From Dethiothermospora halolimnae (GTDB lineage Bacteria; Bacillota; Clostridia; Tissierellales; VENL01), in NCBI RefSeq assembly GCF_037577855.1, contig NZ_JBAKFX010000007.1, forward strand, positions 62,001 through 126,000: DNA of 64,000 bases. Reading direction: 5' to 3'. A program made the translations under genes and the position numbers. Shown piece after piece: positions 24,752-34,346 of this stretch; positions within the stretch are counted from its first letter, which is position 1, and each line of letters begins with the position of its first letter. A model generated the notes under the pieces. That model worked only from the letters and a program-made list of their open reading frames with translations, did no database searches and was not told the DNA's origin.

Positions 24752-26845
24752 ATGAAGGGAAAAGTGAGGATTTCTTTAATAATAATTTTATTATCTACAA
24801 TGATTTTAGGTTTAAATGGTGTTTTTGCAAATGATGAAGGGACTATAACAGATTATAATATAAAAGTTACATATGATGAAAGTGCAAAGATTTTAAATGT
24901 TGCCGAAAAGGTAAAGTTTACTAATAATTACGATGATGCATTGACAGAGTTGGTATTACACTTATATCCTGACTCATATAACGATTATGAAACCATGACA
25001 AAGATTTCCAATGATAGCAAGAAAGGAGACCTTTTAAGAGAAGAGATAGGAGATATTAAAATAAATAAAGTACTAATAACAGGTGAAGAGATGAGTTTCA
25101 CTGAGGATAATCAAATACTAGCCATTAAATTACCCAAACCCCTAAAACCCAATGAAAGCATAGAGCTTAATATTGATTTTTCAGTTAAAATACCCAATGG
25201 ACGGGACCGATTAGGATATTATAAAAATGGTATATCCATAACAAATTGGTACCCTATAATGTCTATATATAACTGTGAAACTAATACATGGGATACAAAT
25301 CCATTTCATCAAATAGGAGAATCAAACTATAGTAATATAGCAAACTATAATGTAACATTAGAAGTTCCAAAGGATATGAAAGTTTCATCTACAGGTATAA
25401 CAAAGTCTGAAGAAATAAAGGGTGATAATAAAATCATTAATATAGAAGCGGAAAAAGTAAGAGACTTCGTATTTATGATGAATAAAGATTATAAAGTTAT
25501 AAGTAAAGAAGTAGATGGTATCAATATAAACTGCTACTATGTTCTCCATGATGGAGTTAAAAATAAAGATAAAGATGCAGAAATAATGTTAGAGGTTGTA
25601 ACTGATGCTGTTAGTTTTTTTAATGAAACCATAGGGAAATATCCCTATAAAGAGTTAGATATAGCAGAAACATACATAAGGGGAGGAGCTATGGAATACC
25701 CTCAATTATTGCAAATGGAGGCATACGGTAATCTACCTAAGGATTATAAAGAAAGTTCAAAACTCCCTAAAGCATTAACTTCTGCAGTACACGAAGTGGC
25801 TCACCAATGGTGGTATGTGGCAGTTGGAAATAACGAGTTTGAAGAGTCCTTTATGGATGAATCTATTACTGTATTTACAACTGCATATTATTTTGAAAAA
25901 AATTATGGTAAATATCATGGTGATGGAGTTATAATGGGAATTATAGACGGACTAGAATATTATCCTGCTCAAAAAACCCCTTTCTCTGGAAGTGTAGATG
26001 AATTTAAGAATTATATGGATTATGTTTTTACTATATATATGAAAGGGCCTTCTCTATTTGAAAAATTAAGGCTAGATGTAGGAGACGAGCAATTACAGGA
26101 GATATTTAAACAATACTATGATAAATATTTATTTAAAAATAGTTCTATAAAAGAGTTCTTAAAAATAATAGAAAAGGTGTCGGGAAAAGAAGCAATGTTA
26201 GCATTTGAGAATAGAATAAATTCAGTTGAGTATACACCAATAAAATATAAGTCTAATGAAGAAGTGAAAAAGAAAATGGAGCTAGCGAAAGAAAAAATTA
26301 GAATTTCAAATATTGAAAACCAACAGGGAAAAGTATTTGAAAGTATTAAACTAAAGGCATTAAAGGGAGAAAAAATTATCATAGTAAAGCCTTCTATCAT
26401 GGAAAAACTAGAAAAGGAAGCCGTTGATTATGCTATAGATGGAGTAAAAGATTCTTTGACACAATATGAAACTGCTACTGTAGAAGTTAAAAATAGTAGT
26501 GAGGTAACTAAAGGGGAATTAGATAATAATAACATAATATTTTTTGATAATATTCTAAATAATAAGTTTCTAAATTTAGAAGACAATAAACCGTTAATTG
26601 AAATTAATGATGGTAATATAGTTATAAAAAGTGTAACTATAAAAAAGGACAATCCAATGGGAATTTACATAACTAGACATCCGAAAGCTTTAAATAAATT
26701 ACTAATAAATGTATTTTGGGAGAAGATAGAAAGCAAATATCAACTTGATGATTTACTATACTTTCCCAATTATTTCATACATCAGCAGTATAATTATAAG
26801 ATTGAAAATAGGGGTGGCAATAAAACTTTAGGTATAGAGCAATAA
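24752..26845 (+). CDS. Secreted M1-family metallopeptidase, copy 2
   Basis: A 697-residue paralog of the preceding gene, similar along its whole length, including the signal peptide (ending FAN), GAMEYPQLLQM, HEVAHQWWYVAVGNNEFEESFMDES and the C-terminal domain (KIIIVKPSIMEKLE). All zinc ligands are kept, so both copies look active. Differences are spread evenly, as expected of an old tandem duplication. It has its own RBS (AAAAAGGTGGG) and a terminator on each side, so it may be separately expressed. Confidence 0.88.
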   Translation: MKGKVRISLIIILLSTMILGLNGVFANDEGTITDYNIKVTYDESAKILNVAEKVKFTNNYDDALTELVLHLYPDSYNDYETMTKISNDSKKGDLLREEIGDIKINKVLITGEEMSFTEDNQILAIKLPKPLKPNESIELNIDFSVKIPNGRDRLGYYKNGISITNWYPIMSIYNCETNTWDTNPFHQIGESNYSNIANYNVTLEVPKDMKVSSTGITKSEEIKGDNKIINIEAEKVRDFVFMMNKDYKVISKEVDGININCYYVLHDGVKNKDKDAEIMLEVVTDAVSFFNETIGKYPYKELDIAETYIRGGAMEYPQLLQMEAYGNLPKDYKESSKLPKALTSAVHEVAHQWWYVAVGNNEFEESFMDESITVFTTAYYFEKNYGKYHGDGVIMGIIDGLEYYPAQKTPFSGSVDEFKNYMDYVFTIYMKGPSLFEKLRLDVGDEQLQEIFKQYYDKYLFKNSSIKEFLKIIEKVSGKEAMLAFENRINSVEYTPIKYKSNEEVKKKMELAKEKIRISNIENQQGKVFESIKLKALKGEKIIIVKPSIMEKLEKEAVDYAIDGVKDSLTQYETATVEVKNSSEVTKGELDNNNIIFFDNILNNKFLNLEDNKPLIEINDGNIVIKSVTIKKDNPMGIYITRHPKALNKLLINVFWEKIESKYQLDDLLYFPNYFIHQQYNYKIENRGGNKTLGIEQ

Positions 26846-26859
26846 AATTAGATTTTAAT

Positions 26860-26898
26860 CTAAAAAAGAATTTTGCCATAGGCAAAATTCTTTTTTAG
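26860..26898. terminator. Bidirectional terminator, M1 copy 2 and rnhB
   Basis: An 18-bp perfect stem (26860-26877 with 26881-26898) with ATA loop. The T tract serves the M1 gene, and the A-rich arm gives a T tract for rnhB on the minus strand. Confidence 0.85.
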
Positions 26899-27542
26899 AT
26901 ATACTTCTTACAAAAACTTTTTCTATGATATTTACTTATACCATATTCTATGATAGCATCTCTATGCTCTTTAGTGCCATACCCCTTATGTTTTTCAAAG
27001 TTATAGTCTGGATACTCTTTATGACAAATATCGATTACATATTTGTCCCTAGATGTTTTAGCTAAAATTGATGCGGCAGCTATACAAGCGCTTTGAGTAT
27101 CTCCTTTTTTTAATGTTTTATGATTAGGTATAGGAATATTATTATAACAACCATCAATAAGTACCAGATCTGGATTAAGGCCACTACTCTCCTTCATGTT
27201 TTCCAGTGCCTTTTGAAAAGCTAAAAAATTAGCCTTTTGAATACCAATAGCATCTATAGTTTCATTACTTACACTACCAATACCCCATCCAAGGGCTATT
27301 TCCTTTATCATATCTGCAAGCTTATATCGTTTTTTTTCTGCTATTTTTTTACTATCATTAAGGTCTAAACCTTCTATATCACATATATTTTTAGGAAGAA
27401 CAACACAGGCAGAATAAATGGGACCAGCCATACAACCTCTACCTGCTTCGTCTATTCCACATAATATATCTACATTGAGTTTTCGATCAAAGTCTTCAAA
27501 TCTTTTTAATCTTTCTTCCCTAGTTTCTCTTTTTTTAGTCAT
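26895..27542 (-). CDS. rnhB: Ribonuclease HII
   Basis: RNase HII (215 residues) removes ribonucleotides from DNA and RNA primers. The signature GIDEAGRGCMAGP holds two catalytic acidic residues, LIDG supplies a third, and the ending HRKSFCKK is typical. An N-terminal charged extension (MTKKRETREERLKRFEDFDR) is usual for Firmicutes. The ATG is eight bases after AAGGTGG. It converges with the M1 gene. Confidence 0.93.
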   Translation of the reverse strand: MTKKRETREERLKRFEDFDRKLNVDILCGIDEAGRGCMAGPIYSACVVLPKNICDIEGLDLNDSKKIAEKKRYKLADMIKEIALGWGIGSVSNETIDAIGIQKANFLAFQKALENMKESSGLNPDLVLIDGCYNNIPIPNHKTLKKGDTQSACIAAASILAKTSRDKYVIDICHKEYPDYNFEKHKGYGTKEHRDAIIEYGISKYHRKSFCKKYI

Positions 27543-27608
27543 ATTAAAACCACCTTTATGTTTTTCTATCTTCTTTCTTCTTTGTAAATTCTACTTTAAT
27601 AAAAATAG

Positions 27609-27718
27609 GGTCTAGGCATTCCTAGACCGATTTTAACGTCCTAAGTTCCTAGCCTTTAGAAACTTTATTTCCATATTAAAGTTTTAGGTTACTCCCACGG
27701 ACAGGGTATGCCCTGTCC
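27609..27718. repeat. Hairpin and module C fragment upstream of rnhB
   Basis: GGTCTAGG-CATT-CCTAGACC (27609-27628) is followed on the minus strand by a T-rich stretch, so it might be a terminator read toward rnhB. GGACAGGGTATGCCCTGTCC (27699-27718) is a module C palindrome of the mosaic repeats in reverse orientation, with GTAGGGACAGGG on its minus strand. Confidence 0.55.
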
Positions 27719-27784
27719 CTACATGATTATTTTCTATTATATCATAATGATTTTCGATATAATAAAAAAAATTCAAAAATATAG

Positions 27785-27813
27785 TTGCAAAGTTAAATAC
27801 TAAGTGTTATACT
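27785..27813 (+). promoter_or_regulatory. Promoter of the cold-shock gene with long leader
   Basis: TTGCAA (27785-27790), 17-bp spacer, TATACT (27808-27813) with an extended TG. The transcript would have a leader of about 150 bases before the start codon at 27969, as is usual for cold-shock mRNAs whose leader changes fold with temperature. Confidence 0.6.
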
Positions 27814-27968
27814 TATATAAGAGCAATTCCGAAAAAATAAATCTTTACTTATAAATTTAAGAAATTATTTACACAGTTTGTATTAACATATAGCAACAAT
27901 AATTTCCAAGATTTTATAGTTAAAGTGCATTTGTAGGAATTAAAAATAAAATTTTGGAGGTATTTAAC

Positions 27969-28169
27969 ATGACTAATGGTACAGTAAAATGGTTTAATGC
28001 AGAAAAAGGATTTGGATTCATCACTACAGAAGAAGGAACTGACGTATTCGTTCATTTCTCTCAAATAAACAAAGAAGGATTCAAGTCTTTAGAAGAAGGC
28101 GAAAAAGTTACATTTGAAATTACAGAAGGACAAAAAGGTCCTCAAGCTTCAGACGTAACACCTGTTTAA
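27969..28169 (+). CDS. Cold-shock protein, CspA family
   Basis: A 66-residue single-domain nucleic-acid chaperone. The RNP1 motif KGFGFI and RNP2 DVFVHF are intact, and the start NGTVKWFNAEKGFGFI is textbook. ATG 27969 is eight bases after TTGGAGG; the upstream in-frame TTG at 27954 lies on the ribosome binding site. It is monocistronic with its own promoter and terminator. Confidence 0.96.
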   Translation: MTNGTVKWFNAEKGFGFITTEEGTDVFVHFSQINKEGFKSLEEGEKVTFEITEGQKGPQASDVTPV

Positions 28170-28190
28170 GAATTAAATTAAACTAGATTA

Positions 28191-28222
28191 AAAACCCAAA
28201 GGAATTTATTCCTTTGGGTTTT
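28191..28222. terminator. Terminator of the cold-shock gene
   Basis: AAAACCCAAAGGAAT pairs with ATTCCTTTGGGTTTT around a two-base loop; T-rich on both strands, so it also serves the converging glutaredoxin gene. Confidence 0.85.
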
Positions 28223-28226
28223 ATTT

Positions 28227-28481
28227 TTATCTAAGAACCTGATCAAACTCACCAGATTTGTGCAACTCCATTAAGTCATCACATCCACCAATAAACTTAT
28301 CACCAGCAAATATTTGAGGAACAGTAGAAGAGCCTGTTTTTGATTCTAATTCTTTTAATTTTCCCCTATCGGTTGTGATATCAATCTCATCAAATTCAAT
28401 ACCTTCATTATCTAAAAGATTTTTCGCTTTGATACAAAATGGACATGTATTAAATGTATATACGGTTACTTTTTTATCCAT
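28227..28481 (-). CDS. Glutaredoxin, GrxC type
   Basis: An 84-residue dithiol glutaredoxin with active site TCPFC, the cis-proline motif STVPQIF and the glutathione-binding GGCDD. It reduces protein disulfides with glutathione or a similar thiol. A glutaredoxin is meaningful here because a glutamate-cysteine ligase gene lies at 57072. Start ATG behind AGGAGG on the minus strand. Confidence 0.93.
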   Translation of the reverse strand: MDKKVTVYTFNTCPFCIKAKNLLDNEGIEFDEIDITTDRGKLKELESKTGSSTVPQIFAGDKFIGGCDDLMELHKSGEFDQVLR

Positions 28482-28569
28482 AATAAACCTCCTATTATAT
28501 TTAATATTATTTAAGTTACTTTCAGTATATAATATTATTACCCTAAAAAATATGAAATAATAATAATTA

Positions 28570-28690
28570 AAGAATAAAGAATAGAGAATGAAGAATAGAT
28601 AAGGTTATTTTACTCTTTAGGGTCGTAAAATTCAATTATGTAGGGACAGGGCATGACCTGTCCGCCGCCTTGAAAGAGGGGGCAATGAAC
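28570..28690. repeat. Mosaic repeat fragment (modules A, C, D)
   Basis: Starts AAGAATAAAGAATAGAGAATG, then TTTTACTC and GGTCGTAAAATTC (module A), GTAGGGACAGGGCATGACCT (imperfect module C) and a degenerate GCCGCCTTGAAAGAGGG. The core is missing. The rest of 28482-28784 is AT-rich and featureless. Confidence 0.7.
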
Positions 28691-28784
28691 TGAAAATAAA
28701 AATATAGATTCAAACTATTTCCTTTAATAAATAAAACATAAACTGTATAATTAAATTAAACAATAAAAAATTAAGGATGATAAT

Positions 28785-30653
28785 ATGAAGGATTTTTTAC
28801 CTATAAATGAAAATGATATGAAAAAAAGAGGTTGGGATCAACTGGACTTTATAGTAATAACAGGGGATGCATATGTTGACCATCCCTCCTTTGGTGCTGC
28901 TATAATCAGTAGAGTTTTAGAAAATAGGGGATATAAAGTTGGTATTATAGCCCAACCGTCATGGAAGAGTGATAAAGATTTTAAAAAATTAGGAAAACCT
29001 AAGATGGGATTTCTAATAACCGGTGGAAATATAGACTCTATGGTAAATCACTACACCGTTGCTAAGAAAAAAAGAAGGGATGATCTATACTCTCCAGGGG
29101 GGAAAAGTGGATACAGACCTGATAGGGCAACTATAGTTTATAGTAATAGGGCAAAGGAAGCATACAATGATGTACCAATAATATTAGGGGGAATAGAGGC
29201 CAGCTTACGTAGACTTGCCCATTATGATTATTGGGATGATGATATAAGAAGGTCTATACTACTTGATTCTAAGGCTGATTTAATAGTATATGGTATGGGG
29301 GAAAAACAAATAGTAGAGATAGCAGAGGCCTTAGATGCAGGAATACCTATTGAAGAAATAACTTATATTAATGGAACAATATATAAAACAAAGGATATAA
29401 ATAGACCCTATAAACCTATTATGCTACCATCATATGAAGAAATAACAGACTCAAAGAAAAAATATGCAGAAAGTTTTATGGTTCAGTATAAAAATATGGA
29501 CTTGGTATACGGAAAACCATTGGTTGAAAGTTATGATGACAATTACTATGTGGTACAAAACCCACCTCAACCACCTATTAAGCAAATAGACTTAGATGAT
29601 GTATATAAACTTCCATATATGAGAACATATCACCCTACATACGAAAAGGATGGTGGAATACCAGCTATAAAGGAAGTAAAATTTAGTCTTATAAGTAACA
29701 GAGGGTGTTTTGGAAGTTGTAATTTCTGTGCCCTTGCATTTCATCAAGGGAGGGTAGTTCAATCCAGAAGTCATGGTTCCATTGTAGAAGAGGCTGAAAA
29801 AATAATAGATGATAAAGACTTTAAAGGATATATTCATGATGTGGGAGGTCCTACTGCTAATTTTAGACATAGAGCTTGTGAAAAACAGGTAAAACATGGG
29901 GTATGTAAAGAAAAACAATGCTTATTTCCTAATCCATGTAGTAATCTTAAAATAGAACATCATGATTATTTAAATCTTTTGAGAAAATTAAGGGATATAC
30001 CAAAGGTAAAAAAGGTTTTTATAAGGTCTGGACTTAGATATGACTATCTTATTCATGATAAGGATGACACTTTCTTTAATGAATTATGTAAACATCATAT
30101 AAGTGGACAGTTAAAGGTTGCCCCAGAACATATATCCCCTAGGGTTTTAGAAAAGATGGGAAAACCTAAAAGGGAAGTATATGAACGTTTTGTGAAAAAG
30201 TATGAAAAGGTAAATAAAAGGCTGGGAATGAACCAGTTTATCGTACCATATCTAATGTCAAGCCATCCAGGATCAACACTAAATGAAGCTATAGAACTTG
30301 CTGAGTATTTAAGGGATATAGGTCACAGACCGAAGCAAGTACAGGATTTTTATCCTACACCGGCAACACTATCTACTTGTATGTATTACACAGAGCTTGA
30401 CCCAAGGACAATGGAAAGGGTATATGTACCTAAATCTCCCCATGAAAAGGCAATGCAAAGAGCTTTGATACAATATACAGAACCAAGGAATTATAGTCTG
30501 GTATATGAGGCGCTAAAAAAGGCTGGTAGAGAGGATTTAATAGGATATGATAGGAAATGTTTAATAAGACCTAAAAAGGGTGATGGGAAAAATAATAATA
30601 GAAGTTACAATAAAAAGCAAAAAATTAAGAAAAATAAAAGAAAGAAAAAATAA
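28785..30653 (+). CDS. YgiQ family radical SAM protein
   Basis: A 622-residue protein of the UPF0313/YgiQ family. The N-terminus DFIVITGDAYVDHPSFG and the GGIEASLRRLAHYDYWDD segment are diagnostic, and the radical SAM cluster motif RGCFGSCNFCALAFHQGR is intact. The C-terminal tail is Lys/Asn-rich and basic. The reaction is not established. The short gene after it begins 13 bases later. Confidence 0.93.
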   Translation: MKDFLPINENDMKKRGWDQLDFIVITGDAYVDHPSFGAAIISRVLENRGYKVGIIAQPSWKSDKDFKKLGKPKMGFLITGGNIDSMVNHYTVAKKKRRDDLYSPGGKSGYRPDRATIVYSNRAKEAYNDVPIILGGIEASLRRLAHYDYWDDDIRRSILLDSKADLIVYGMGEKQIVEIAEALDAGIPIEEITYINGTIYKTKDINRPYKPIMLPSYEEITDSKKKYAESFMVQYKNMDLVYGKPLVESYDDNYYVVQNPPQPPIKQIDLDDVYKLPYMRTYHPTYEKDGGIPAIKEVKFSLISNRGCFGSCNFCALAFHQGRVVQSRSHGSIVEEAEKIIDDKDFKGYIHDVGGPTANFRHRACEKQVKHGVCKEKQCLFPNPCSNLKIEHHDYLNLLRKLRDIPKVKKVFIRSGLRYDYLIHDKDDTFFNELCKHHISGQLKVAPEHISPRVLEKMGKPKREVYERFVKKYEKVNKRLGMNQFIVPYLMSSHPGSTLNEAIELAEYLRDIGHRPKQVQDFYPTPATLSTCMYYTELDPRTMERVYVPKSPHEKAMQRALIQYTEPRNYSLVYEALKKAGREDLIGYDRKCLIRPKKGDGKNNNRSYNKKQKIKKNKRKKK

Positions 30654-30666
30654 GGGGGCTAGGGAA

Positions 30667-30924
30667 ATGGGACAATTAAGTAAGTTACCTAATATAGGTA
30701 AAATATTAGAAGAGAAATTGAATAATGTAGGAATTAATACTAAAGATGAACTTTATAGAGAAGGAAGTAAAGAAGTTTTTTTGAGAATAAAAAATAATGT
30801 AGACAATAATGTATGCCTTAACATGCTATATGCCTTGGAAGGAGCCATACAAGGGATTAGGTGGTATGGATTATCAAATGGGGATAAAGAAAAATTAAAG
30901 GAATTTTATAACTATATAAAATAG
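30667..30924 (+). CDS. TfoX C-terminal-domain protein
   Basis: An 85-residue helix-hairpin-helix-like protein equal to the C-terminal domain of TfoX/Sxy (LSKLPNIGKILEEKLNNVGI, then NMLYALEGAIQGIRW). No N-terminal TfoX domain is present, which is the usual state of stand-alone Firmicute versions. ATG 30667 follows GGGGGCTAGGG; upstream in-frame ATGs lie inside ygiQ and lack a site. Probably in one transcript with ygiQ. Function unknown. Confidence 0.85.
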   Translation: MGQLSKLPNIGKILEEKLNNVGINTKDELYREGSKEVFLRIKNNVDNNVCLNMLYALEGAIQGIRWYGLSNGDKEKLKEFYNYIK

Positions 30925-31021
30925 AATTTTTTTGTTAGTATATATTACTCTTTCATTCTTTTAATGGATGTTTTCTAGTGTCAATCCTCATAGTCCAAAA
31001 GCATCACATAGGAATATATTA

Positions 31022-31051
31022 ATTAGCCTTATATATAAGGCTAATTTTTTT
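31022..31051 (+). terminator. Terminator after the TfoX-domain gene
   Basis: ATTAGCCTT and AAGGCTAAT with ATATAT between, then seven T residues. Confidence 0.8.
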
Positions 31052-31458
31052 ATTTTGAATTATATATTTATAGAACTTAAGAACAATAGATATTAAATTT
31101 ATGTTAATTTTTTGAAATTAAAAGCTCGGACAATTCGACAAAAAAATACTTTAAATACTATGATTATACAAATTTCTATGCTATAATATTAGTAACACGA
31201 TGAAAAAAATAGTAATATAGACCTATTTTACAACAAAGTAAGGGAGTTTTTGGCTTAATTAAGCAAAAAAACTTTAGTAATATAAATGGTCAAAGTGGAT
31301 TGTATCATTTTATTTGTAAAGGAGGGCTAGTTTATAAAGGGGACAATCGATGGTAACAGCATAAAAAGTCATAATAATCTGAAATTAGATAGTGTTTTTC
31401 AAAGAGATTTAAAGCAAATTTTAAATTATACTAATATAGAAATGGGGGATAAAAACAA
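31052..31458 (+). other. AT-rich leader region of the MCP gene
   Basis: The 400 bases hold no gene that I can support. An extended -10 box (TGCTATAAT, about 31179-31187) gives a possible transcript start near 31195, leaving a leader of about 260 bases. Hairpin-forming pieces include TTGGCTTAATTAAGC. I looked for a c-di-GMP riboswitch and did not find its conserved core. Confidence 0.4.
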
Positions 31459-33741
31459 ATGAAATTAAAAATAAACAAAGCTAGATTGATGATGAAGCTA
31501 CTAACTGCATTTCTTATTATAACTATAGTACCAGTTTCAGCATTAGGATATATTACATATAATAATGCTAAGGATACCTTAAGAAAAGAAGCAGAGGAAA
31601 AACTGAAAGTAATTTTGGATTCTACTGTAGATAAAATATCGATAAAAATGGATAAAATTAAAGATACAGGATATATAATAGGAGACATTCCTTTGCTAGC
31701 TAATTATATAACTCAGTCTCAAAATCAGAAAGAAGATGATGAGGGTTTTAATCAGGTTATAGGAACCATTAGGCAACTTAAAAATACTCTTTCAGGAATA
31801 AGCGATGGTATTTTAATTATAAATAATAATGGGGAAGTTTTAATAGATGAAACTAATGGAGTAAACTCTGAGATAAATGTATCAAATGAAAGATATTTTA
31901 AAGAAAGTATGTCAGGAAATATTTATTGGAGTAAAGTAGTTATATCAAAATCCAGTGAAGAACCTATTAGTGTTTATAGTATGCCAATAAAAAATAATAA
32001 TCAGGCTATTATTGGTGTTATTGCTATAAAAGTGAATGTTAATAGTTTAACAAATCAACTGAGGAATATTGAATTAGGAAAAAGTGGTTATGGATATATG
32101 GTGGATAAATCAGGAAATATTATTTATCATCCTGATAAAAATAAAATCATGAAGGAAAATTTATTAAATTCAGGAAATGAAGGTTTGAAAAAACAGGTAA
32201 CAAAAATGACAAATGGAGAAGAAGATAAAGGTTTTTATACATATGAGGGAGTATATGAGCTAAATATGTATAAACCTATCGGTAACTGGTCAGTAGCAAT
32301 AAATATACCCGTTGATGAATATATGAAAGACGCAGAAAAAATTAAGAAGATTGCTTTATATATAGCCGTTGGTTCAATAATTATAGGTATATTAATTGCT
32401 ACCTTTGTTTCAAGACAAATAACTAGACCTGTTAATATAATGATGGATTTAATGAAAAGAGCAGAAGATGGAGACTTAACAGTAAAGGCGGATATAAAGT
32501 CGAAGGACGAAGTTGGAGATTTAGCTACTAGTTTTAATAATATGATAAAAGGACAAAATAAAGCTATGCTGGAAGTTTTAAAAGCTGCAAAGCAAGTTGG
32601 ATCTTCAGCCCAGGAGGCAAGTAGTGTTTCAGAAGAAATGGCGGCATCATCTGAAAGCCAAACTCAATCTATAAACGAGATGACTATAGGAATTAACGAC
32701 ATGGGTAAATCTATTACTGAAGTTACTGAAAGTATTAGCTCAATGGCTACAGATATAAATACTACTAAAAATAATACCGAGGAGCTGGGACAAGCTGCCA
32801 ATGAAGTGGCAAAAAGTGCTCAAGAAACTTCAGAAACCATTACAAATGTAACTAGTTCCATTAAACAGATAGATACTTCTATTGATGTGGTAGCAGAAAA
32901 TGCTAAAGAAGCAAGTAAAAAAGCTGATAATACAGTAAAGGTAGCTCAAAAAGGTAAAGCTACTGTAAATAAAACTATAAATGAAATGGATAATATAGAT
33001 AATGCTATGGACAATCTAACTGTTGTTATTAAAGGATTAGGAAAAGCGGCTATCCAAATAGGTGATATTGTTGAAGTTATAGATGATATTGCAGAGCAAA
33101 CCAATTTGTTAGCCTTAAATGCCTCTATAGAAGCTGCCAGAGCTGGAGAACATGGTAAAGGGTTTGCAGTTGTGGCAAGTGCCATCGGTGATCTAGCAGA
33201 AGAGTCGGGAAATGCAACTAAAGACATAACAAAACTAATAAAAAAGATACAAGAACAGGTTAATGATGCTGTTAATACAACTGATGAAGGGGCAAGTCAA
33301 GTGGCCAACGGTGTTAAGTTAGTAAAAAATACGGGATATGCTTTAGATGAGATATTTAAAGCTATAGACGATACCACTGATTTAATTAAAGAAATAGCAA
33401 GTTCCACATCGGAACAATCACAGGCAAGTAAGTCAGTTATGGAGGCTGTAGAGAAAATAAATGGTCTTTCTATGGAAGTATCTTCTGCAGTTGAAGAACA
33501 AGTAGCATCTATTGATAATGTAATAGAAGCGGTAAAGAATATTGATTACTCATCTCAAGAAATAGCAAGTGCTTCAGAGGAACAGTCGGCAAGTGTTGAG
33601 GAGTTAGTTGCAACTGCTGATAGTATAGATGAAATGTCAAATCAAGTTTCAGCAGCTAGTGAAGAGGTAGCATCGACTTCCCAAGAACTTTCTGATGCAG
33701 CAGAAAAATTAAATAAGTTAGTAGAGAAATTTAAAATATAA
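31459..33741 (+). CDS. Methyl-accepting chemotaxis protein with Cache sensor
   Basis: 760 residues: membrane segment about 14-32, an extracytoplasmic dCache-type sensor to about 290 (with YGYMVDKSGNIIYHPDK), a second membrane segment about 297-316, HAMP, and the long coiled signalling domain with hairpin tip EQTNLLALNASIEAARAGE. Gln/Glu pairs suitable for methylation are present, although no CheR or CheB gene is seen here. It is the first gene of an MCP-CheW-CheA-CheY set. The ligand is unknown. Confidence 0.93.
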   Translation: MKLKINKARLMMKLLTAFLIITIVPVSALGYITYNNAKDTLRKEAEEKLKVILDSTVDKISIKMDKIKDTGYIIGDIPLLANYITQSQNQKEDDEGFNQVIGTIRQLKNTLSGISDGILIINNNGEVLIDETNGVNSEINVSNERYFKESMSGNIYWSKVVISKSSEEPISVYSMPIKNNNQAIIGVIAIKVNVNSLTNQLRNIELGKSGYGYMVDKSGNIIYHPDKNKIMKENLLNSGNEGLKKQVTKMTNGEEDKGFYTYEGVYELNMYKPIGNWSVAINIPVDEYMKDAEKIKKIALYIAVGSIIIGILIATFVSRQITRPVNIMMDLMKRAEDGDLTVKADIKSKDEVGDLATSFNNMIKGQNKAMLEVLKAAKQVGSSAQEASSVSEEMAASSESQTQSINEMTIGINDMGKSITEVTESISSMATDINTTKNNTEELGQAANEVAKSAQETSETITNVTSSIKQIDTSIDVVAENAKEASKKADNTVKVAQKGKATVNKTINEMDNIDNAMDNLTVVIKGLGKAAIQIGDIVEVIDDIAEQTNLLALNASIEAARAGEHGKGFAVVASAIGDLAEESGNATKDITKLIKKIQEQVNDAVNTTDEGASQVANGVKLVKNTGYALDEIFKAIDDTTDLIKEIASSTSEQSQASKSVMEAVEKINGLSMEVSSAVEEQVASIDNVIEAVKNIDYSSQEIASASEEQSASVEELVATADSIDEMSNQVSAASEEVASTSQELSDAAEKLNKLVEKFKI

Positions 33742-33785
33742 AATTAATATTACTTATTAAAACTTTTATACAGCTGTTATGGTCA

Positions 33786-33836
33786 TTGGGGAGGGGGTTC
33801 CCCCAATTAACTATTCATATGTGTTGTACATATGAA
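33786..33836 (+). other. Two stem-loops between MCP and cheW genes
   Basis: TTGGGG (33786-33791) with CCCCAA (33801-33806), and TTCATATGT (33814-33822) with ACATATGAA (33828-33836). Neither has a T tract, so they may process or stabilise the mRNA and set the ratio of MCP to the Che proteins. The first resembles a degenerate module B. Confidence 0.5.
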
Positions 33837-33863
33837 GTCTTAATTTAAAAGGAGGTGTAATAG

Positions 33864-34301
33864 ATGGAAGAAATGGATTTTGTAGTATTTGAAGTGGCAG
33901 GAGAGGAATATGCTATTGACATACTTAAAACCCACGAGATAAATAGGCTCAAAGAATTAACAATAACACCGGTACCTAAATTGCCTAGTTTTATAGATGG
34001 AATAATAAATCTAAGGGGAGATGTAGTACCTATAATAAATTTAAGAAGGAAATTTAATCTTCCATCTAAGCCCATAGATAAAAAAACAAGGCTCGTGATA
34101 GTGAAAACAAAGGGAATTAGTATAGGTTTATTAGTTGACAATATTTTAAAGGTAAGGTCCTTTAATAAAAATCAAATATTGGAACCTACGGAAGAAATTA
34201 AAGAAGATTATGATTATATAACAGGGATGGGAAAGAAAGAAGGTAGAGTATCATTTATAATAGATATAGATAAGATAGTTAGCCCTAATATGAGAGGTTA
34301 A
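33864..34301 (+). CDS. cheW: Chemotaxis coupling protein CheW
   Basis: A 145-residue CheW single domain: FEVAGEEYAIDILKTHEI, PSFIDGIINLRGDVVPIINLRRKF, and IGLLVDNILKV. It bridges the MCP tip and the P5 domain of CheA. Start ATG eight bases after AAAGGAGGTG. Followed by cheA after 45 bp. Confidence 0.95.
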   Translation: MEEMDFVVFEVAGEEYAIDILKTHEINRLKELTITPVPKLPSFIDGIINLRGDVVPIINLRRKFNLPSKPIDKKTRLVIVKTKGISIGLLVDNILKVRSFNKNQILEPTEEIKEDYDYITGMGKKEGRVSFIIDIDKIVSPNMRG

Positions 34302-34346
34302 TAAGTATTGGTAAATACACAATATACCTATTAAGGGAGGATAGAA

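Noticed and set aside
31052..31458. c-di-GMP riboswitch before the MCP gene
   Set aside because: A long leader before an MCP gene is suggestive, but I could not find the conserved GEMM core or tetraloop-receptor pieces.
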